From: Syntrophaceae bacterium UBA6078
Lineage (GTDB): Bacteria; Desulfobacterota; Syntrophia; Syntrophales; UBA2210
Direction: 5' to 3'
Length of the DNA stretch: 10,902 bases
Assembly (NCBI GenBank): GCA_002428735.1
Contig: DIXO01000075.1
Span: 1 to 10,902, forward strand
This document shows, in pieces, positions 6,180 through 10,902 of the stretch. The position numbers and the translations under genes were made by a program. How positions within the stretch are numbered: the stretch's first letter is position 1; the number at the start of each line of letters is the position of its first letter. The notes below the pieces were generated by a model that was not told the DNA's origin, did not search any database, and was given only the letters and a program-made list of their open reading frames with translations.

Positions 6180-7439
6180 ATGCCCATGACAATAACGGAG
6201 AAGATTCTCGCCGCGCACGCCGGCCTTGAGCGGGTCTCTCCCGGAGACCTGATCGAGGCGAAGGTCGATGTGGCGCTCGCCAACGATATCACCGCGCCCC
6301 TCGCCATCAAGGTATTCGACGAGATCGGTGTGGAGAAGGTATTCGATGCCGACAAGGTGATCCTGGTGGCCGACCATTTTGTTCCCAACAAGGATATTGC
6401 CTCGGCGCAGCAGGTCAAGCTGGTCCGCGAGTTCGCCAGACGTCAGAAACTGACGCACTACTACGAGGGGGGCGATTCGGGGATAGAACACGTGATTCTT
6501 CCTGAAAGGGGATTGGTCCTTCCCGGGCAGGTTATCATCGGTGCCGACAGCCACACCTGCACCTACGGCGCCATGGGGGCCTTTTCCACGGGGGTGGGGA
6601 GCACCGACCTCGGCGCCGTCATGGCCACCGGTGAGATATGGCTCAAGGTGCCCCCGACCATCCTTCTGCGGTATGAGGGAAAGCTGCGTCCCCACGTGGG
6701 GGGGAAGGACCTGATCCTGCACACCATCGGCCTGCTCGGTGTCGAGGGAGCCCTGTACTGTGCCATGGAGTTTGCCGGGTCCGTTATCGAACAGCTTCCC
6801 ATGAACCAGCGCTTCACCATGTCGAACATGGCCATCGAGGCCGGGGGAAAGAACGGGATTATCGCGCCGGACGAGACGACCCTCGCCTACCTTGCGGAGC
6901 GAACCACCAGACGATTCGAGATTTTCAAAAGCGATACCTGCGCGGAGTACGACCGGGTCATCGATATCGATGTGACCGGTATCGAACCGCAGGTCGCCTT
7001 CCCCCATCTCCCCTCGAACGTCCGGGCCGTTTCGCAGGCGGGGAATGTCCCCATCGACCAGGTGGTGATCGGTTCCTGCACGAACGGCTGGCTGGACGAC
7101 CTGCGCGACGCGGCGCGGGTACTGAAAGGAAAAAAGGCAGCGCCGGGGGTGCGGCTCATCATTCTGCCCGGTTCCCCGCTCATATATAAAACGGCCATGC
7201 GGGAAGGGATTCTGGAGACGTTCCTGGATGCGGGGGGCGTGATCGGTCCGCCCTGCTGCGGTCCCTGTCTTGGAGGGCACATGGGAATACTCGCGGCGGG
7301 AGAACGGGCCGTGTCCACGACGAATCGTAACTTTATCGGACGGATGGGGCATCCGGAAAGCGAAGTCTATCTTGCCAATCCCCTTGTTGCCGCGGCGTCT
7401 GCGGTCCTGGGGAAAATCGGCGGACCCGATGAACTGTAG
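6180..7439 (+). CDS. leuC: 3-isopropylmalate dehydratase large subunit LeuC
   Basis: A 419-residue aconitase-family large subunit. With LeuD it isomerises 2- to 3-isopropylmalate, and is expected to convert citramalate to 3-methylmalate for the CimA route. The three [4Fe-4S] ligands are visible: C300 in GSCTNG, and C360 and C363 in CCGPCLGG. Other landmarks are ADHFVPNKD (64-72), GADSHTCTYGAMGAF (121-135), AIEAGGKNGI (218-227) and NRNFIGRMGHP (382-392). The length of about 420 matches the LeuC2/archaeal-type subgroup rather than the roughly 470-residue enterobacterial LeuC. ATG 6180 is supported by AGGAG at 6166-6170 (9-nt spacer). leuD follows after 19 bp. Confidence 0.95.
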   Translation: MPMTITEKILAAHAGLERVSPGDLIEAKVDVALANDITAPLAIKVFDEIGVEKVFDADKVILVADHFVPNKDIASAQQVKLVREFARRQKLTHYYEGGDSGIEHVILPERGLVLPGQVIIGADSHTCTYGAMGAFSTGVGSTDLGAVMATGEIWLKVPPTILLRYEGKLRPHVGGKDLILHTIGLLGVEGALYCAMEFAGSVIEQLPMNQRFTMSNMAIEAGGKNGIIAPDETTLAYLAERTTRRFEIFKSDTCAEYDRVIDIDVTGIEPQVAFPHLPSNVRAVSQAGNVPIDQVVIGSCTNGWLDDLRDAARVLKGKKAAPGVRLIILPGSPLIYKTAMREGILETFLDAGGVIGPPCCGPCLGGHMGILAAGERAVSTTNRNFIGRMGHPESEVYLANPLVAAASAVLGKIGGPDEL

Positions 7440-7458
7440 AGGGGAGGATCTATCAGCG

Positions 7459-7959
7459 ATGGAAAATATGAAAGTGGAAGGGCGTGTATGGAAATTCGGT
7501 GACGACATCGACACGGATGTCATTATCCCCGCGCGGTACCTGAATGTTTCAGACGAGAATGAACTGGCGAGGAGCTGTTTTATCGATATCAGGCCCGACT
7601 TTGCGACCGGAGTCTCGCAGGGGGACGTGCTGGTTGCCGGAAAGAATTTCGGTTGCGGATCATCCCGGGAACACGCGCCTCTGGCGATCAAGGCGGCGGG
7701 TATCCGGGTGGTGATCGCCGAGAGCTTTGCCCGGATCTTTTACCGGAACGCCTTCAACATCGGCCTTCCCCTTCTTGAATCGGTTGAGGGGGCGAACGGC
7801 CTCGCCGACGGCGGGCGGGCCACCGTCGACCTTGCCACCGGAGCGATCGAGGGGAAGAAGGGTTCTTTTCAGGCCAGGCCGATCCCCGAATTCATGGCGC
7901 GGCTCATCGCGGCCGGCGGATTGGTTCAGTATGTGAGGAAGGTGAAGATCAGAGGGTAA
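7459..7959 (+). CDS. leuD: 3-isopropylmalate dehydratase small subunit LeuD
   Basis: A 166-residue swivel-domain subunit that completes the LeuCD active site. Seen are GDDIDTDVIIPARYL (14-28), GKNFGCGSSREHAP (61-74), the family signature whose GSSR loop binds substrate, and IAESFARIFYRNAFNIGLP (86-104). The length fits the short LeuD2 type that accompanies short LeuC. The ATG at 7459 is preferred because GGAGG lies at 7443-7447; the frame is open further upstream inside leuC, but those codons are only overlap. It is the last gene of the operon and faces leuB. Confidence 0.95.
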   Translation: MENMKVEGRVWKFGDDIDTDVIIPARYLNVSDENELARSCFIDIRPDFATGVSQGDVLVAGKNFGCGSSREHAPLAIKAAGIRVVIAESFARIFYRNAFNIGLPLLESVEGANGLADGGRATVDLATGAIEGKKGSFQARPIPEFMARLIAAGGLVQYVRKVKIRG

Positions 7960-7967
7960 TCTGGATT

Positions 7968-8136
7968 CAAGGGGTCGAGGGTTCAAGGATTCGAGTGAAC
8001 GGCATATTGGGTAATACGAGAAAAGACATATCGGAAAGTAACGACAAGTTAGGGTCAAACACTGATAAAGTCTTTAGAGAACAAACCCCTAACCCTTTAT
8101 CCTTTACCCCTTACCCCTTGAATCCTTGACCCCTTG
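7968..8136. repeat. Long-range inverted repeat in the convergent leuD/leuB gap
   Basis: The 21 bases at 7968-7988 (CAAGGGGTCGAGG, then GTTCAAGG) are complementary to 8116-8136 (CCTTGAATCC, then TTGACCCCTTG). Both differences become G-U pairs in plus-strand RNA, so all 21 positions can pair around a 127-nt loop. The right arm lies in a C/T-rich tract (8086-8150) of repeated CCCTTTA/CCCCTTA/CCCCTTG units. The gap holds no gene. It may be a dispersed repeat or a shared 3' end for the two convergent transcripts. Confidence 0.6.
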
Positions 8137-8148
8137 GCCCCTTTTCTT

Positions 8149-9237
8149 TTAGAAAGCCCCTATCCTCCGCGCTATCTCGGTCCCCATTTCTGCCGTACCG
8201 ATGACCGAACTGGTCGCGGTGGCGATATCGGGGGTATGCATTCCCGCTCCAATCACTTCCTTCACGGCCCGTTCTATGGCCCTGGCCGCTTCTTCCTGGC
8301 GCAGGGTGTAGCGCAGGAGCATCGCTGCCGACAGTATCTGGGCGATGGGATTCGCGATTCCCTTCCCCGCGATATCGGGTGCCGATCCACCCGCTGGTTC
8401 ATAAAGGCCGAAGGCCGTCTCGTTCAGGCTGGCAGATGCCAGGAGCCCCATGGACCCGGTCAGCATGGCGCATTCATCTGAGATAATATCCCCGAACATG
8501 TTTCCGCACAAAAGGACGTCGAACTGGTGGGGATCTCTGACGAGCTGCATGGTCGCGTTGTCGATATACAGGTGATTGAGTGCCACATCGGGGTACTCTT
8601 TCCCGATCCCCCTTACCACCTCACGCCAGAGGACCATGGTGGTCAGGACATTCGCCTTGTCGATGGAGGTCACCCGTTTCCTTCTCAGCCGCGCCGCGTC
8701 AAAGGCCATCCGTGCGATCCGTTCGATCTCGCCGCGCGTGTATATCATCGTGTCGAACGCCGCCTCGTCCGCGCCGCTCCCCTTTCTCCCCTTGGGGGTG
8801 CCGAAGTAGATCCCCCCGGTCAATTCACGCACGCAGAGGATATCGAACCCGTCCTTCACGATGTCCGGGCGGAGCGGGCTGGCCGCCGCCAGAGTGGGGA
8901 ACACCCGCGCCGGTCTGAAATTGCAGAAGAGGCCGAAGTGCTTCCGCAGGGGGAGAAGCGCCGCCCGTTCGGGCTGCCGGTCGGGCGGCAATGTTTCCCA
9001 CTGGGGACCTCCCACGGAGCCGAAAAGAATCGCGTCGCTTTCTTCGCACAGTTTCAGCGTGGCGGGCGGGAGGGCCTCGCCGTGCTTGTCGATCGCGCAT
9101 CCCCCCACGTCGGCAAATTCATAGCTCAGGTCAAGTGAGAATTTTTTCTCTGTGGCCTTCAACGCCTTGACGGCCTCCTGCATCACCTCCGGACCGATTC
9201 CGTCCCCCGGGAGTATGGCGATCTTTTTCACTGGCAT
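8149..9237 (-). CDS. leuB: 3-isopropylmalate dehydrogenase LeuB
   Basis: A 362-residue NAD-dependent beta-decarboxylating dehydrogenase. It oxidises 3-isopropylmalate to 2-oxoisocaproate and is expected also to take 3-methylmalate to 2-oxobutanoate after CimA and LeuCD. Motifs: KIAILPGDGIGPEV (5-18), FGSVGGPQW (72-80), ELTGGIYFG (138-146), SIDKANVLTT with catalytic K194, NMFGDIISDE (246-255) and GSAPDIAGKGIANPIA (284-299). ATG 9237 is chosen because AGGAAAGGAACAG lies directly upstream and the protein then begins MPVKKIAILPGDG, as usual for LeuB; ATGs at 9270 and 9258 lack ribosome sites. It is separated from leuACD and faces it, so it is not under the leader attenuator. Confidence 0.96.
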   Translation of the reverse strand: MPVKKIAILPGDGIGPEVMQEAVKALKATEKKFSLDLSYEFADVGGCAIDKHGEALPPATLKLCEESDAILFGSVGGPQWETLPPDRQPERAALLPLRKHFGLFCNFRPARVFPTLAAASPLRPDIVKDGFDILCVRELTGGIYFGTPKGRKGSGADEAAFDTMIYTRGEIERIARMAFDAARLRRKRVTSIDKANVLTTMVLWREVVRGIGKEYPDVALNHLYIDNATMQLVRDPHQFDVLLCGNMFGDIISDECAMLTGSMGLLASASLNETAFGLYEPAGGSAPDIAGKGIANPIAQILSAAMLLRYTLRQEEAARAIERAVKEVIGAGMHTPDIATATSSVIGTAEMGTEIARRIGAF

Positions 9238-9306
9238 CTGTTCCTTTCCTCGCGTCATTGTGTCAAGCATGCGTTCCCCGAGCTGCCCGCGTCGGGAATG
9301 CGGCGC

Positions 9307-9336
9307 AATTTACTCACAGAAGACGCGATATTGCAA
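9307..9336 (-). promoter_or_regulatory. Candidate promoter for leuB
   Basis: On the minus strand TTGCAA (9336-9331) and TAAATT (9312-9307) are 18 bp apart, about 70 bp before the leuB ATG. Matches are partial (4/6 for each hexamer). No attenuator-type peptide or terminator was seen between this site and leuB. Confidence 0.35.
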
Positions 9337-9378
9337 CAGTTTTTACAGGTGAGAGGGGGCGAGAAAACGGTGCGTTTG

Positions 9379-10785
9379 TTACGAGGCCCGTACGTTCCCC
9401 CGGGCGAGGGAGATACCCACTCCCGCGGCGCAGAAGACGCCGAATACCGCAAAGGCGATCCTGAAACTGGTAAGGAAAAGCACGGGGTCCGTCTGGCGAA
9501 GATTCACATTGCCCACAAACAGAGCGATCAGCAGGGTAACGACCGCCATGCTCACCGCCATCCCGATCATGCGCATGGTGGAAACCACTGATGAAGCGAC
9601 GCCATAGAATTGTTTGTCTACCGATCCCATGATGGCGTTGGTATTGGGCGACGAAAACAGGGCCAGCCCGAGACCGATGAGGGCCTGGTTCATCATGATG
9701 ATCCAGACGGGTGTCGCGATACCGAGAAAGGCGAAGACAAAAAGACTGAGCGCGTTCAGTCCCATTCCGGTAGAAGCGACCAGGCGGGGCTCGATCCTGT
9801 CTGAAAGCGAGCCGGCGAATGATGAAAACAGGGCCATGACGGCCGGTTGCACCAGCAGAATGAGCGCCGCGGTCTGGGGGCTGTATCCCCGGATTACCTG
9901 GAGATAGAGGGAAAGAAGAAAGGTGATGGCAAAGGTCGCGCTGTAATTGATCATGGCCGCCAGGTTCGAAAAAGCAAAAACGATATTACGGGAGAACAGG
10001 CGCAGATTTATGAGCGGGTACGATACTCGTGTTTCGAGAAGAACAAACCCTGCAATGCAGGCAATACCGGCCGCGAGAATATACCGGGCCGACGGCGCGC
10101 TGTAGAGCGATGACATGCCGTACAGAAACCCCCCGATTCCGAGCATGTAGAGTATGCTTCCGGCGAAATCGAACCGCTCCCCCTGTCCGGCGGTCCCGCT
10201 ATCCCGTACCCGGATCAGAATGAACACAACGGAAGCCAGACCCATGAGCGCGGTAAAGAAGAAAATGTGTCTCCATCCCAGATACTGGCATATGAAACCC
10301 CCGAGCACCGGGCCGATTGAAAGGCCGATATACGTGACCGTCACGGCCAGCCCCATCGCCTTTCCCCGTTGTCCGGCAGGGTAGGTGGAAGAGATGATCG
10401 CCATTCCCGTCGCGTATATCATCGAGGCCGTTATTCCCTGTAATATCCGGAAAGAAATGAGCGACGCATTCGACCACGATACGGCGCATAAAAAGGTGAG
10501 CACCGTAAAGCCCGCTGTTCCGAAGAGAAAGATTTTCTGCCTCCCCGCGATGTCGGCGATTCTTCCCATGGGCAGCAGAAACATGGCCGATGCCAGGATA
10601 TACCCGGTCACAATCCAGCTCAAGGTCAGGGCGCTTCCCGTGAATTCCCTCTCGATTAACGGCAACGCCAGATTCGTCGAACTGCCGATAAAGGGTATGA
10701 AAAAAGAAGTCATCATGACGGAGATGATGATGCTGTTTATCCGGAACGTACCACTCTCGACTGTTTCTTGCGTATCTTCCTTCAT
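9379..10785 (-). CDS. MFS transporter, DHA2 (14-TM drug:H+ antiporter-like) type
   Basis: A 468-residue inner-membrane protein with about 14 hydrophobic segments, the first around residues 17-36. The cytoplasmic motif A appears as GRIADIAGRQK (74-84) and the antiporter motif C as GLSIGPVLGGF (154-164), followed by YLGWRHIFF (168-176), typical of EmrB/QacA-like DHA2 exporters. Substrates in this family range from dyes and drugs to amino acids and cannot be read from sequence. The ATG at 10785 gives a short hydrophilic N-terminus before TM1, but its ribosome site is weak (GGGAGA, about 12 nt upstream). It is on the same strand as leuB and 141 bp upstream of it; a separate promoter candidate lies in that gap. 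No adjacent regulator or EmrA-type adaptor gene is visible. Confidence 0.88.
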   Translation of the reverse strand: MKEDTQETVESGTFRINSIIISVMMTSFFIPFIGSSTNLALPLIEREFTGSALTLSWIVTGYILASAMFLLPMGRIADIAGRQKIFLFGTAGFTVLTFLCAVSWSNASLISFRILQGITASMIYATGMAIISSTYPAGQRGKAMGLAVTVTYIGLSIGPVLGGFICQYLGWRHIFFFTALMGLASVVFILIRVRDSGTAGQGERFDFAGSILYMLGIGGFLYGMSSLYSAPSARYILAAGIACIAGFVLLETRVSYPLINLRLFSRNIVFAFSNLAAMINYSATFAITFLLSLYLQVIRGYSPQTAALILLVQPAVMALFSSFAGSLSDRIEPRLVASTGMGLNALSLFVFAFLGIATPVWIIMMNQALIGLGLALFSSPNTNAIMGSVDKQFYGVASSVVSTMRMIGMAVSMAVVTLLIALFVGNVNLRQTDPVLFLTSFRIAFAVFGVFCAAGVGISLARGNVRAS

Positions 10786-10846
10786 CTGCTGCCGGATATC
10801 TCCCTATCTGCCTTCAAGCATATGGCCCAAAGCGCACACGTATATA

Positions 10847-10900
10847 TCAATGAATGAACGGGGTCAAATCATTATCATTTCCGTAATCCACCACCAACTT
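10847..10900 (-). CDS. C-terminal end of an unrecognised gene (partial, enters from right edge)
   Basis: The minus strand from the window edge encodes KLVVDYGNDNDLTPFIH followed by TGA at 10849-10847. Only 17 residues are visible and no family is recognised. The reason to call it is its gap-free similarity to the peptide remnant at 120-167 (9 of 15 identical; 12 identical bases at the start of the match), which suggests that both are copies of one repeated gene end. If the gene is real, it lies 61 bp upstream of the MFS gene on the same strand. Confidence 0.3.
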   Translation of the reverse strand, partial: KLVVDYGNDNDLTPFIH

Positions 10901-10902
10901 TT

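Noticed and set aside
6117..7691. Long minus-strand open frame (524 codons) antisense to leuC and leuD
   Set aside because: Its translation is rich in Arg, Gly and His with no family motif and follows the codon pattern of the well-supported genes opposite. It is a high-GC shadow frame.
8086..8150. CCCTTTA/CCCCTTA tract as a CRISPR or true tandem array
   Set aside because: Units are 6-8 bases and irregular, with no spacers or constant period; it is a low-complexity tract next to the inverted repeat.
9282..9301. CCCGA...TCGGG hairpin between leuB and the MFS gene as a terminator
   Set aside because: The 5-bp stem has a 10-nt loop and no T run on either strand.

Overview
The window is a bacterial chromosomal segment of moderately high GC, dominated by a branched-chain amino acid (BCAA) biosynthesis locus. 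A citramalate synthase next to a long-form isopropylmalate synthase, a short separate LeuD and a stand-alone MetF suggest an anaerobic Gram-negative of the deltaproteobacterial (Syntrophia/Desulfo-) type. That placement is an inference from gene content; no marker gene here fixes it.

Layout: (1) 1-200 is a probable mobile-element edge. The first 31 bases hold the start of a minus-strand gene resembling an IS1380-type transposase N-terminus, followed by a folded, T-rich stretch and a short peptide-coding remnant. (2) 201-1094 is metF, followed by two small hairpins, tRNA-Arg(CCG) with encoded CCA, and a good intrinsic terminator. (3) 1400-2593 (minus) is a class I/II PLP aminotransferase, divergent from the leu operon. 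(4) 2594-2986 is the divergent control region: a strong minus-strand promoter, a plus-strand promoter candidate, and a complete four-segment ribosome-mediated attenuator. (5) 2987-7959 is the operon cimA-leuA-leuC-leuD. (6) 7960-8148 is a convergent gap carrying a long-range inverted repeat. (7) leuB (8149-9237) and a DHA2-type MFS transporter (9379-10785) are on the minus strand. (8) The right edge has a short peptide-coding end resembling the remnant at the left edge.

Together, CimA makes citramalate for the threonine-independent isoleucine route and LeuA makes isopropylmalate for leucine. LeuCD and LeuB are expected to serve both routes, taking citramalate to 2-oxobutanoate and 2-isopropylmalate to 2-oxoisocaproate.

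The most notable finding is the attenuator. A 26-residue leader peptide (2827-2907) contains two Leu, then four consecutive Ile, then three consecutive Leu codons. Its RNA can fold in two mutually exclusive ways that decide whether the terminator at 2932-2971 forms directly in front of cimA. Reading both Ile and Leu supply matches an operon that makes precursors of both.
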